Numbered from the stretch's first letter, positions 53,580-62,671 are shown. The stretch is 64,000 bases of DNA from Spirosoma panaciterrae DSM 21099 (GCF_000374025.1 NZ_KB893187.1:1-64000); one strand, 5' to 3'. Notes: generated from the letters alone by a model not told the origin. Numbers and translations are program-made.

Positions 53580-54611
53580 TTACGGTTTTGGCGTAGCAGC
53601 CGCAGTACTATCGGCTTTTTGTTTGGCTTCAGCTTTCGCTTTCTTCTTAAAGAAGCCTCGTAACAGGAAGTTGCTTTGTGCGGCTTTAAGGTCTTCGTTC
53701 AGTAATTCCGTACCCTTACTCAAATTACGAAGCGTGACCTGCAGATTGGTTGCCGTTTCCTTGTCGGTCAGCAGAATACCCAGCGGGCTGTTGGTATTGT
53801 TTAGTTTATCCGAAGCCCGGTTCAGGTTAATCGATGTTTGCCGTAGCGTAGCCACGCTTTGGTCGGCAGCCGCTACCGTCGATTCAAATCGGGTAGCTGC
53901 CCGGCTCAGTCGCCGAAATACCGTTGTATCCGTTACTAACTCATTGGCCAGTGTTCCTTTGGTATTCAGTTTCGCGGCAAATTGAGCCACTGACCCCGTC
54001 ACCCGCACCGTATTATCCGACGCTTTTTCCAGATTGACCATGGCCCGTTTGAAATTATCCGCTACAATGGAATCGGTCAGGACGGCCCCAACGGTGCCTT
54101 TCCCGCGTCGGAGGTTGCCAACCAGTTCTTTAAAATCGTTGGTCACTTTCAGGAGGTTGTTGTTGTTTTCCTGCAGGGTCGCCATAATTTGATCGGAACT
54201 CAGGGCTTCGGTGGTTTTAAGCCGGTCGCCGTCTTCAACTTCAGGCTGGCGGGTCGTTCCCCCAGAAATCACGACGATTTTGTTTCCGATAAGTCCATCG
54301 GAGCTAATGGAAGCTGACGCATCTTTCCGAATGAATTGTTTGGAGCTTTCCTCGATGTTCATGTCGACCTCTACCTGCGAGTTGCTTACGAAGCTGATGC
54401 GCTTGACCGTGCCAATTTTTACCCCTGAAAACCAGACGTTATTGCCATTTTTCAGGCCGCCTACATCTTTAAAAAGGGCAATCAGGCGAACAGTACTGGT
54501 AAAGCGTTTTTGCTGGCCACCCAGTACAAATATTCCCGCGATCAGAATAATTATGCCCAGTAGGACAAAGATGCCTACGACCACGGAGCGTTTTGTCGAT
54601 TCAGTACTCAT
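53580..54611 (-). CDS. MlaD-type MCE domain protein
   Basis: 343 residues: one N-terminal membrane helix (about 9-29), an MCE domain (about 35-120, with FKDVGGLKNGNNVWFSGVKI and GTVKRISF), and a long helical C-terminus. MCE proteins of this type form the periplasmic hexamer that passes phospholipids between membranes, fed by an MlaE/MlaF transporter, whose genes lie next to it on the same strand. Confidence 0.88.
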   Translation of the reverse strand: MSTESTKRSVVVGIFVLLGIIILIAGIFVLGGQQKRFTSTVRLIALFKDVGGLKNGNNVWFSGVKIGTVKRISFVSNSQVEVDMNIEESSKQFIRKDASASISSDGLIGNKIVVISGGTTRQPEVEDGDRLKTTEALSSDQIMATLQENNNNLLKVTNDFKELVGNLRRGKGTVGAVLTDSIVADNFKRAMVNLEKASDNTVRVTGSVAQFAAKLNTKGTLANELVTDTTVFRRLSRAATRFESTVAAADQSVATLRQTSINLNRASDKLNNTNSPLGILLTDKETATNLQVTLRNLSKGTELLNEDLKAAQSNFLLRGFFKKKAKAEAKQKADSTAAATPKP

Positions 54612-54707
54612 TTCTAGTAGTAAGTGGAGTCAGTGAAAGTGGTGTAGTATATGCGTTAGTGTAATCGGTGAAGCCTGCAAAATGTTTTAATTCTTCAGGC
54701 AATAAGG

Positions 54708-55466
54708 TCAATCCACAAACTTGTAATCGTAAAATTGTTGTATACGTTCGTCTTTATCGGCAAATACCTCGTCAAATGTACCGACCCGTGCAAATTTGCC
54801 ATCCAGCAGCATCGCTATTCGGTCGCCAGTCGTTTTAGCACAGGTCAAGTCGTGGGTAATGATGATGGACGTCGCTCCCAGTCGCTCCTGCACATCGTTG
54901 ATCAGGTTGTTGATTTCGACGCTGGTAATGGGGTCCAGCCCTGCTGTAGGTTCGTCGTACAGCATGATTTCCGGTTTCAGGATCAGCGTTCGGGCAATAC
55001 CGATCCGTTTTCGCTGTCCACCCGAGAGTTCGGCGGGCATCTGGTCGATGGTTTGTGACAGACCAACATCGTCGAGTGCTTTCTTGACAGCCTTATCGAT
55101 TTCTGCCCGGCTCAGGTTCCGGACGTTTCGAACCAGCGGAAACTCCAGATTTTCGCGGATGCTCATGCTGTCGTACAGGGCACTGCTCTGGAACGAAAAT
55201 CCTACTTTCTGCCGGAACGCATCCAGTTCTTTGCCGTGTAGGGTTTCGACGTCTTCGCCCAGAATAATCACTTTACCGGCATCGGGCTTGAGCAGGCCGA
55301 CCATAATCTTGATCAACACCGATTTGCCCGTTCCTGACCGCCCCAGCACCACCACGTTTTCACCTTTATTCACCTCCAAATCAACCCCACGCAGTACGTG
55401 CAAACTGCCAAACGACTTTTTCAGCCCTTTGATCACAATAACGGGTTCATTTTTCTTTTCGCTCAT
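54708..55466 (-). CDS. MlaF-type ABC transporter ATP-binding protein
   Basis: 252 residues. Walker A GRSGTGKSV, Q-loop region FSFQSSALYDSMSI, signature LSGGQRKRIGIARTL, Walker B IMLYDEPTAGLDP and the switch His in IIITHDLT are all intact. It powers the MlaE-type permease encoded upstream. A palindromic repeat separates the two genes. Confidence 0.92.
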   Translation of the reverse strand: MSEKKNEPVIVIKGLKKSFGSLHVLRGVDLEVNKGENVVVLGRSGTGKSVLIKIMVGLLKPDAGKVIILGEDVETLHGKELDAFRQKVGFSFQSSALYDSMSIRENLEFPLVRNVRNLSRAEIDKAVKKALDDVGLSQTIDQMPAELSGGQRKRIGIARTLILKPEIMLYDEPTAGLDPITSVEINNLINDVQERLGATSIIITHDLTCAKTTGDRIAMLLDGKFARVGTFDEVFADKDERIQQFYDYKFVD

Positions 55467-55478
55467 ATACGTAATGAT

Positions 55479-55553
55479 TGAATGCGTGAATGATAGAATG
55501 ATTGAATAGCTGACGCCTGTTTTGATTCAATCATTTAATCATTCACTCATTCA
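55479..55553. repeat. 29-bp imperfect inverted repeat inside the Mla-type operon
   Basis: Arms at 55479-55507 and 55525-55553 match in 26 of 29 positions; the loop is 17 bases. The arms are rich in a GAATGATTGAAT-like unit. It lies between the permease and ATPase genes, which share a strand, so it could shape their relative expression or RNA stability. Confidence 0.65.
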
Positions 55554-55560
55554 AAATTGT

Positions 55561-56373
55561 TTAACTGCCCCGAATGGCGCTCACGATTTGCAGTGAGAGC
55601 AATTCTTCAATAAATACCAGAAACATGGCTGTGACTACCGATGAGTTTGCCGCCTTTCCAACGCCTTCGGTTCCTTTCGAGGAATGGTAGCCTTTGTAGC
55701 AGCCAACCATGCCAATGGTGAAGCCAAACACAATGGATTTGATAACCGACGAGAAAATATCGAGATAGGTAATGGCTCCAAAAACCTCCTGAATGTACGA
55801 GGTGAAACTCGTTTGTTCATTGACGTTTACGTTGAGAAAAGCACCGATCAGCGCTACAAAGACCGTGTACATCGTCAGGAGTGGAATCGTAAACGAGGTG
55901 GCCAGCACGCGGCTTACAACCAGAAATTTGAACGGGTTAGTACCCGACACTTCCATTGCATCGATCTGCTCGGTAACATTCATCGAGCCGATTTCAGCAC
56001 CGATGCTTGACCCGACTTTACCGGCTGCTATCAGAGCGGTTACCAGCGGACCCAGGGCCCGAACAACCGCGATGGCAATGAGGGAAGGTAGCCAGGAAGT
56101 AGCCCCAAATTCGGAAAGCGATGGGCGCGACTGGTTGGTGAAAACCATTCCGGTAATGAATCCGGTTGTCGATATTAACAGGAGTGATCGATAGCCAACC
56201 TCATAGCATTGGCGGATGATCTCCTTGAATTCATAGGGTGGAACAAAAACCTCCTGAAAGAAGCGCCCTATGAAAGCGGCTACATCACCCAGATTTAAAA
56301 AAAGCTGGTCTAGCTTTCGTGTAGTGACAGGCCGGCCAGTAGCCTGTTGGGATTTATTGGCGTCCGATTGCAT
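55561..56373 (-). CDS. MlaE-type ABC transporter permease
   Basis: 270 residues with five to six membrane helices. GFITGMVFTNQSRPSLSEFG, ALGPLVTALIAAGKVGSSIG and the AEIGSMNVTEQIDAMEVSG block are diagnostic for MlaE. It is the first gene of a three-gene lipid-transport operon (permease, ATPase, MCE protein). Confidence 0.92.
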   Translation of the reverse strand: MQSDANKSQQATGRPVTTRKLDQLFLNLGDVAAFIGRFFQEVFVPPYEFKEIIRQCYEVGYRSLLLISTTGFITGMVFTNQSRPSLSEFGATSWLPSLIAIAVVRALGPLVTALIAAGKVGSSIGAEIGSMNVTEQIDAMEVSGTNPFKFLVVSRVLATSFTIPLLTMYTVFVALIGAFLNVNVNEQTSFTSYIQEVFGAITYLDIFSSVIKSIVFGFTIGMVGCYKGYHSSKGTEGVGKAANSSVVTAMFLVFIEELLSLQIVSAIRGS

Positions 56374-56480
56374 TCAACTGGTGGAAATTAGATTAATGCC
56401 AAAAGCAGGCTGGTCAGTAACATAGGGTTACCTATACCCATATAACTGATTTGTTGAGCCGTGGTTTTATTTTGGCAAAA

Positions 56481-56517
56481 GTAGTCGAAGCGCAACACGT
56501 TGTTGCGCTTCGACTAC
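56481..56517. terminator. Perfect 17-bp hairpin after the lytic transglycosylase
   Basis: GTAGTCGAAGCGCAACA (56481-56497) pairs perfectly with TGTTGCGCTTCGACTAC (56501-56517) across a 3-base loop. On the minus strand it follows the lytic transglycosylase stop by about 28 bases and is followed by TTTTGCC, a weak U-tract. It is probably a terminator for that gene. Confidence 0.7.
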
Positions 56518-56545
56518 TCAATTCCCTAAAGTTTATGCTGACGGG

Positions 56546-57463
56546 TTAAGCTGCCTGCTGAAAGCCAATTGGTTGCCAGGCCCGGTAAGCCGTTTGGGAA
56601 GCTCGTGACAGAAAAGAGGAGTAATCATTCGGGCGCGACATAACTTCCTTGTATAACAACACCCGGTATAGATAGTAGCGGGTTTCGCGGGGTAAGTTCA
56701 TGCGGTAATAATCCCGATGGGCGTACCGTTTAAGCTGATTTTTGATCAGGCCCGGTCCTGCATTATACGCAGCTGCTACCAACGACCAGGAGCCTAATTG
56801 GGTGTATAGGGCCCGTAAATAGCGGCAGGCTGCATCGGTAGCTTTCTGTACATTGAAACGTTCATCTACGCGTTTACTAACTTTCAGACCCAGATCACGG
56901 GCCGTACCGGGCATAAGCTGCCAATAGCCAGCCGCGCCTACCCGAGAGATGGCTTTGGGGCGGAGGGCACTTTCGGCCAATGGGATGTAGCGGAAATCAT
57001 CAGGAATGTCGTATTTCGCCAGAATCGGATCGATTAATGGAAAAAACGAATCGGCACGTTGCTGGAGGTTGCCCAGGTCACTGGTGTGCGAGCGAAACAG
57101 CGTAAATACGTGTTTCCACCGATCTACAACGTCGGATTGATCGAGCGGTAAGCATTCCCCACAAAAATTAACATCGAGCAATGGGAGTTCGGGCGCGAAA
57201 GCCAGTGTCGGTTTAAAAAATACTTCCGCAGTAGGGTGGAATTGGCTCGATGCCGTTGCATCCGATTTGGCCACAATACTGGCTTTGGAGAGGAGAGACG
57301 CTGGGGCCGCATTCACTGGAATGAACTTCGCGGCAATCGCAACAGCCGGACGTAAAGCGGCCATTAAAACTGAAAATCCAATACGCTTTAACAAAACTAA
57401 ATTGAGGATGGTAATGAATGATAACGGTGATGGGGTCTGTTTAGTGCCTTGATAATCAATCAT
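56546..57463 (-). CDS. Lytic transglycosylase (SLT domain)
   Basis: 305 residues. The SLT domain (about 145-290) shows the catalytic Glu in IPLAESALRPKAIS, then GAAGYWQLMPGTARDLGL and VAAAYNAGPGLI. It cleaves peptidoglycan between MurNAc and GlcNAc in the periplasm, in the MltD/MltE-like group. The N-terminus is hydrophobic and may serve as signal anchor; the exact start is uncertain. No LysM domain is present. Confidence 0.88.
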   Translation of the reverse strand: MIDYQGTKQTPSPLSFITILNLVLLKRIGFSVLMAALRPAVAIAAKFIPVNAAPASLLSKASIVAKSDATASSQFHPTAEVFFKPTLAFAPELPLLDVNFCGECLPLDQSDVVDRWKHVFTLFRSHTSDLGNLQQRADSFFPLIDPILAKYDIPDDFRYIPLAESALRPKAISRVGAAGYWQLMPGTARDLGLKVSKRVDERFNVQKATDAACRYLRALYTQLGSWSLVAAAYNAGPGLIKNQLKRYAHRDYYRMNLPRETRYYLYRVLLYKEVMSRPNDYSSFLSRASQTAYRAWQPIGFQQAA

Positions 57464-57510
57464 ATATAAGAAGTGGCGTATGGCGAAAATAGGATTTTTT
57501 TATGATGCTG

Positions 57511-57547
57511 GCACTGGAAGCTACTGAGCGCCAGTAGCTTCCAGTGC
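57511..57547. repeat. Perfect 15-bp hairpin in a divergent promoter region
   Basis: GCACTGGAAGCTACT (57511-57525) pairs perfectly with AGTAGCTTCCAGTGC (57533-57547). The flanking genes diverge here, so it is not a terminator for either. It may be a dispersed palindrome or an operator. Confidence 0.65.
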
Positions 57548-57670
57548 AAAACCTGCTAACGTATAAAGTTGAACCGTTTGGCAGAAAATAGCATGAGGAC
57601 CCTGTTAAAAATTCATAACTTTCGGTCGGTTTACCCCGTTGCTTCATGAATGGGCAACCCATAACGACTT

Positions 57671-58522
57671 ATGATTGAAATCGGACGAATAAATACATTG
57701 ACGGCGCTCCGTCAGACCAGTGTTGGGTTTTTCCTCGGTGACTTGTCAGACCGGAGAACGCAGGATTTTAGTAATGACATTCTCCTGCCCAATAAGTACG
57801 TACCCGAAACGCTGGAAGTAGACGACGATATTGACGTGTTTGTCTACACCGACTCCGAAGATCGACCGATTGCTACAACCTTGACCCCTGCCATCCAACG
57901 CAATGAGTTTGGGACATTGCAGGTTGTTTCGATAACCAGTGCGGGCGCTTTTCTGGACTGGGGGTTGGAAAAAGATCTGCTCGTACCTCACCGCGAACAG
58001 GCCCGGCCTATGCAGATAGGAGAATGGTATGTAGTATTTATGTACCTGGATCGACGTACCAACCGACTGGTGGCATCGAGCAAGGTAAGCCGATTTCTGG
58101 ACCCGGATGTCAGTGCGTTACATGAAGGCGATGAAGTACAACTTCTGGCCTACGAAACCACCGATCTGGGGATGAATGTCATTATCAACAATCGCTACAA
58201 AGGGCTGATTTACGCCAACGAAATCTTTCGAACCGTTCGGCCGGGTGATCCGCTTATTGGCTATATCAAAACCATTCGGGACGATGGCCTGGTGGATGTT
58301 AGTTTACAAAAGGCCGGTTTCGACAATGTAGAGCCGAATGCCCAGCGGATTCTCACCTTACTCAAAGTTGAAAACGGCTTTCTGCCCTTGACCGATAATA
58401 GCCCGCCCGAAGAAATTTACAAGGCGCTGGAAATGAGTAAAAAGACCTTTAAAAAAGCGATTGGGACGCTCTATCGCGAACGAAAAATTGTGCTCGAAGA
58501 GACGGGCATACGGCTGGTATAA
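57671..58522 (+). CDS. CvfB/YitL-like S1 RNA-binding protein
   Basis: 283 residues with S1-type OB-fold domains and a C-terminal winged helix. The start IEIGRINTLTALRQTSVGFF, the ILLPNKYVPETLEVDDDIDV block, GAFLDWGLEKDLLVPHREQ and the final KKTFKKAIGTLYRERKI are characteristic of the CvfB family, which binds RNA and affects virulence genes or translation in other bacteria. It is monocistronic here. Confidence 0.88.
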   Translation: MIEIGRINTLTALRQTSVGFFLGDLSDRRTQDFSNDILLPNKYVPETLEVDDDIDVFVYTDSEDRPIATTLTPAIQRNEFGTLQVVSITSAGAFLDWGLEKDLLVPHREQARPMQIGEWYVVFMYLDRRTNRLVASSKVSRFLDPDVSALHEGDEVQLLAYETTDLGMNVIINNRYKGLIYANEIFRTVRPGDPLIGYIKTIRDDGLVDVSLQKAGFDNVEPNAQRILTLLKVENGFLPLTDNSPPEEIYKALEMSKKTFKKAIGTLYRERKIVLEETGIRLV

Positions 58523-58724
58523 GGTAATAAGTACTGTCAACTATTTTTTAACCAAACATTAACCCCTGCTTTAGCCCCGCTTCAGGCTGCCTGACGTTTT
58601 TTGTATGGTCAGCAAAAGGTCCCATTGATCGCCGAATTTTCGCTTTTATTGGGGCCGACTGCCGACCGTGAATACAACAAGTCGTACTTGAAACAGAAGA
58701 CAGTTAATGCCTTCATTAGCAGTC

Positions 58725-60107
58725 ATGAAAGCGTTCATTCAATTCCCCGCCAAAGCGCTGTTGCTTGCGCTTGGTTTAGCCGGGGCCGGTTTACACCCCT
58801 CCTTTGCGCAAGTCAGTGAACCCGAACCGCAATCGGCTCCCATAACCGATCAAACGATTATCTCAGCCATTGCCCCTTACCGCGACGATGTTCGTCGGTC
58901 CATTCTATTAGCGAGTCAGCAACCCCAGGTGTTAACGGCCCTGGCTCAGCAACGCACCAACAGCGAACAGACTTTTACGAACCTGATCCAGACCTATGGA
59001 CAGAAGAAACAAGCCTGGTTTTACGACATCGCCCGTTTTCCGGATGTGATGCACGCTCTGGCAACCCTGCCTGCCGGAACCAGCGAATCGTCGGTAAAAG
59101 ACCTGACGAAAAACCTGCCTTCCGATTTGCAGGAAACGTCCTGGAAGCTCTATCGTCATCATCATGATGATCTGGTGCAGGTCGATAACCTGAATCAACA
59201 GGCCGATCTGGCCTTCGATAACCTGATTGATCCGCTGGATATCCCGACGCAGAATGCCTTCCGGCAACTGATCAACATGCCGGACGTGCTCACCCAACTG
59301 ACCGACCAGATCGACAAAACGACCCGTCTGGGTGATGCGTATCGCGCTAACCCCGATCAGGTAACCAAAGATCTGACCGCGTTGCACGATAGCTTAACAG
59401 TGCAGAACCAACAGGAACTGGCTGCCTATCAGAACGAACTGAACAATGACCCACAAGCTAAACAGGAGCTTCAACAGGCGGGTCAGGCGTATGCACAAGC
59501 CAACGGCTATAATACGGGCATCAATCCGAATCCGGCCTGGGTAAATAGCTCGTATTATTATCAGAATCCGTATCCGTTCTGGTTTGGGTATCCTTACTGG
59601 TATGCATCGCCACTGTGGTATCCGTCGGCCTGGTGGTACGGAACGGGCTTCTATTTCGGGCTTGGTGGTAATATGGTTATGTTTGGATTGCCCTCGTTGG
59701 GATTTTCGAACTGGTTCTTTCACACAGGCCGTTATGCGTACCCGCATCTGTATAACCGTTTCAATAATTATTATGTCCGCACGGTTGGCGAACGTCACGT
59801 CTGGGCTCCGGCCAATGCCGGATTTATGTCGGCCGCCCATCGTGCCTTTGGGGCAGGAACCCCCAATGCTCGGGCTAATTGGCTCACCAATCCTGGTCAG
59901 TACAGCCGTTCAGGCAACTGGAACAGTGCTGGGTCATCGCGGATAGCCTCACCCGGTCGGTATCAGGGTACGAATGCCAACACGTATCATTCACAGGCCT
60001 GGGGTGGTGGGGCTCGTTCGTTCGGTGGGGGGGATTTAGTGGCGGAGGCTTCCACGGCGGTTTTGGTGGTGGTTTTCACGGTGGTCGGTAGAGACGAGCA
60101 AGCATAA
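58725..60107 (+). CDS. Exported Trp/Tyr-rich protein; C-terminus frameshifted at a G7 run
   Basis: 460 residues from the ATG at 58725 (signal peptide about 1-29, ending HPSFAQ); an ATG 18 bases upstream is also possible. A helical part (about 40-260, with repeated LTxxDxL-like stretches) leads to a segment rich in Trp, Tyr and Pro (about 280-320) and a Gly-rich tail. In this frame the last 30 residues turn into a hydrophobic VLVVVFTVV stretch. In the frame reached by one extra G in the G7 run at 60027-60033 the tail reads FSGGGFHGGFGGGFHGGR and stops at 60091, a typical ending for such proteins. The N-terminal part weakly recalls DUF3300. The function is unknown. Confidence 0.6.
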   Translation: MKAFIQFPAKALLLALGLAGAGLHPSFAQVSEPEPQSAPITDQTIISAIAPYRDDVRRSILLASQQPQVLTALAQQRTNSEQTFTNLIQTYGQKKQAWFYDIARFPDVMHALATLPAGTSESSVKDLTKNLPSDLQETSWKLYRHHHDDLVQVDNLNQQADLAFDNLIDPLDIPTQNAFRQLINMPDVLTQLTDQIDKTTRLGDAYRANPDQVTKDLTALHDSLTVQNQQELAAYQNELNNDPQAKQELQQAGQAYAQANGYNTGINPNPAWVNSSYYYQNPYPFWFGYPYWYASPLWYPSAWWYGTGFYFGLGGNMVMFGLPSLGFSNWFFHTGRYAYPHLYNRFNNYYVRTVGERHVWAPANAGFMSAAHRAFGAGTPNARANWLTNPGQYSRSGNWNSAGSSRIASPGRYQGTNANTYHSQAWGGGARSFGGGDLVAEASTAVLVVVFTVVGRDEQA

Positions 60108-60112
60108 GTACT

Positions 60113-60155
60113 ACGTCGGGCTGGCACGATTAATTCGATTGGGCCAGCCCGACGT
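60113..60155 (+). terminator. Hairpin terminator
   Basis: ACGTCGGGCTGGC (60113-60125) pairs perfectly with GCCAGCCCGACGT (60143-60155); TTTTTC follows. It ends the transcript of the Trp/Tyr-rich protein. Confidence 0.85.
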
Positions 60156-60232
60156 TTTTCATAAACTGATTACAAATAGGGTTGGTATGTTGGTGGAGAA
60201 GTTTTTCTAATTTCGCCCCAACATTTATCACT

Positions 60233-60910
60233 ATGCACATACTCATCGTTGAAGATGAAGCGTCGATTGCCGGTTTTTTACGAAAGGGGCTGGAATCGAA
60301 TGGTTTTCATGTTCAAATTGCCTCCGACGGGCTGATGGGGCAAAAAATGGCCCTTGATTACCCTTACGACCTGATCATTGCGGATGTCAATCTGCCCCGG
60401 CAAAATGGTCGGGATATGGTGGAAACGCTCCGTCGCCAGCAGGTTGATACGCCGATTCTGATGCTCAGTGCGCTTGGCACATCCAACGATATTATCACGG
60501 GTCTGGATGTCGGTGCCGACGATTACCTGGTCAAACCTGTTCAGTTCGATATTCTGATGGCCCGTGTCCGGGCTTTGACCCGCCGTCATACGGGACGGTT
60601 GAATTCCGAACCCACCCTGACGGTTAGTGATCTGGTACTCAATCAGGACGAACGTACTGCCAAGCGGGGTAATCGGCCCATCAATTTAACCGCGAAGGAG
60701 TTTCAGCTACTCGAATACCTGATGCAGAATCAGGGCCGGGTAGTATCCAGGGCTTCGATTGCCGAACAGGTTTGGGATATGCAATACACCATGAGCAGCA
60801 ATTCGATCGAAGTGTATGTGGGTATTCTACGCAAAAAAATCGATCAGCCCGGTTCTCCCCAACTTATCCATACCGTCATTGGCGAAGGCTATGTACTGCG
60901 GGCACCGTAA
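60233..60910 (+). CDS. OmpR-family response regulator
   Basis: 225 residues from the ATG at 60233 (MHILIVEDEASIAGFLRKGL); the longer frame to 60182 adds a tail with no family features. The receiver domain has EDE, the phospho-acceptor in DLIIADVNLP, LSALG and KPVQF; the output is a winged helix (about 130-225, ending LIHTVIGEGYVLRAP). It should bind DNA as a dimer. No histidine kinase is next to it. Confidence 0.92.
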   Translation: MHILIVEDEASIAGFLRKGLESNGFHVQIASDGLMGQKMALDYPYDLIIADVNLPRQNGRDMVETLRRQQVDTPILMLSALGTSNDIITGLDVGADDYLVKPVQFDILMARVRALTRRHTGRLNSEPTLTVSDLVLNQDERTAKRGNRPINLTAKEFQLLEYLMQNQGRVVSRASIAEQVWDMQYTMSSNSIEVYVGILRKKIDQPGSPQLIHTVIGEGYVLRAP

Positions 60911-60922
60911 CGGTTGGCATTG

Positions 60923-60992
60923 GTGGTCATTCGGTTGTAGCTCCTTAACCCGAAATGCTATCAATGACCATATATGACCACCGAATGACCAC
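60923..60992. repeat. Inverted repeat with three ATGACCA units
   Basis: GTGGTCATTCGGT (60923-60935) pairs perfectly with ACCGAATGACCAC (60980-60992) across 44 bases. The right side carries ATGACCA three times (about 60964, 60974 and 60986), near 10-base spacing. It follows the response regulator gene directly. Confidence 0.5.
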
Positions 60993-61042
60993 TTAAGTAC
61001 TTATGGGAAAATAGTTTAGGATATACTGTGAGATCGTTTTTG

Positions 61043-61117
61043 TCATCCCGACGCAGGAGGGAACTTCGAAAATGAGATAAAAAGTGATTACCGAAGTTCC
61101 CTCCTGCGTCGGGATGA
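61043..61117. terminator. Perfect 26-bp stem between convergent genes
   Basis: A perfect 26-bp stem (61043-61068 with 61092-61117) with a 23-base loop. T-rich sequence precedes the left arm and an A-rich tract follows the right arm. It lies between the OmpR-type gene and the M28 peptidase gene, which converge. The arm, beginning TCATCCCGACGCAGGAGGGA, resembles intergenic palindromes I recall from other Bacteroidota. Confidence 0.75.
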
Positions 61118-61165
61118 TAAAAAATAATCTAATGTATTTTCAATGACCTCTTAACACCAATCAAT

Positions 61166-62671
61166 CTACCGTTCCAGTTTAAAGCCTTTGTCTAGCCGTA
61201 CCCGTTGCGGTCGGTTGGCAACGTCCCAGCCAGTGAGGTAAATCCATCGGGCAATACGGGTCACCTTTGCGGTGTTGATGCGGTCGGGCTCGTCTTTGGG
61301 CGTATGGTAATCGGTATGCAACAGCGTCGTAAAAGCAATGGCTGGAACATTGGCACGAGCGTAGGGGAGGTGATCGGACCGGAAATACCAGCCTTCGGGA
61401 TGATCGGGTTTATCCCATAAGGTGTCGAGTTTGAAGTGTGCTTCCGACTGATTGACCGCCAGCGCTGCATTGACCAGATCCGTAGAGTTGCGGTGGGGCG
61501 GCTGCTGACCCAGAATACAGGCGCTATCGGGGGCATTGCGACCGATCATTTCGGCATTCAGAACGGCAATAATGGATTCTCTCGGTACGGTTGGTTTGTC
61601 GACATAATATCGGGAGCCTAACAAACCCCGTTCTTCGGCACCGTGGAAAACAAAGAGGGCCGAACGTTTGCCGGGTTTCTGCGCAAATGCGCGTCCAATC
61701 GCCATGGTTGCCACACAGCCACTGGCATTGTCATCGGCCCCGTTCCAGATCGAATCGCCGGCAACTGCCCGCCGAACCCCATCGTGATCCTGGTGGGTAC
61801 TGAACAGAACATACTCATTTTTGAGGGTGGGGTCAGTGCCCGGTACTTTGGCGACGATGTTTACGGACGGATAGCTGAAGCTTTCTACATTGACCACATT
61901 GGTAAATTGCTGCCCCGGCTGTTTGATCCAGGAGAGGGCACTCGCCGGGAGCCAGACCGTGGGGGCTTGTGAAAAAACACGGGTGTTGGGACCGCCCGGC
62001 AGATCGTACCGGCCCCGTTCCAGGCCCGTTGTCCAGCGGTCGAAATAAAACTGGGCATCGGCATTGGAAATCCAGACGACTGCGAGGGCACCAGCTTTGA
62101 CCAACTCGGCTGCCCGTCGATTCATGGTGCCCGTCAGAAACCGACGATAGCTCAGTTCGGCGGGGGGCGTTCCCGAAAATTCCAGCGCAACCGCTTTCCC
62201 TTTAATGTCTACCTGAGCCAATTCATCGGCTGTACCTTTCCCGACAAAAACCAGTGGGGCATCGACCGACGCAATGGCAGGAGCCAGAATAAACGCGTCC
62301 TGCCCATGCGTCAGGGCATGGGAGCCGATCGTAAGTCGACTGGTTTCGGTGATGCGGGTGCGTTGAATATGAAAGAACTGGAAAAAAGTGCCGTCGTCAC
62401 CAGCGGGTTGAAGCCCCATGGCCCGTAGCTGATCGGCAATCCAGACCGACGCTTTCAGTTCATCGAGGGAGCCCGCTTCCCGACCGCGAAAGTGATCACC
62501 TGCCAGCGCAAACAGGTCTCGTTTGATGTCGCTTTCTTTAATGGCAGATGCTGCATTTCCCGTTGGGGTAGGTTTGGGCTGAGCACGGCATGTGAGGGAT
62601 ACGCTCACTGACAGGAGCACCAGCGCCAAGGTAAGCCGTTTCAGTCCTGTTCGTTTGTTGAGAAGACTCAT
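61166..62671 (-). CDS. M28-family zinc aminopeptidase, exported
   Basis: 501 residues from the ATG at 62671 (MSLLNKRTGLKRLTLALVLL); a start 36 bases upstream is possible. A signal peptide precedes a PA-type inserted domain (about 120-250) and the M28 core: the FSTHQDHDG zinc ligand, WNGADDNASGCVA, HGAEERGLLGS with the catalytic Glu pair, AEMIGRN and a final TDYHTPKDEPD. It removes amino acids or dipeptides from peptides outside the inner membrane. Confidence 0.9.
   Translation of the reverse strand: MSLLNKRTGLKRLTLALVLLSVSVSLTCRAQPKPTPTGNAASAIKESDIKRDLFALAGDHFRGREAGSLDELKASVWIADQLRAMGLQPAGDDGTFFQFFHIQRTRITETSRLTIGSHALTHGQDAFILAPAIASVDAPLVFVGKGTADELAQVDIKGKAVALEFSGTPPAELSYRRFLTGTMNRRAAELVKAGALAVVWISNADAQFYFDRWTTGLERGRYDLPGGPNTRVFSQAPTVWLPASALSWIKQPGQQFTNVVNVESFSYPSVNIVAKVPGTDPTLKNEYVLFSTHQDHDGVRRAVAGDSIWNGADDNASGCVATMAIGRAFAQKPGKRSALFVFHGAEERGLLGSRYYVDKPTVPRESIIAVLNAEMIGRNAPDSACILGQQPPHRNSTDLVNAALAVNQSEAHFKLDTLWDKPDHPEGWYFRSDHLPYARANVPAIAFTTLLHTDYHTPKDEPDRINTAKVTRIARWIYLTGWDVANRPQRVRLDKGFKLER

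Noticed and set aside
59879-60091. Plus-strand frame ending in a Gly/His-rich tail as a separate gene
   Set aside because: It is the natural C-terminus of the upstream exported protein read in another frame after the G7 run, not an independent gene.
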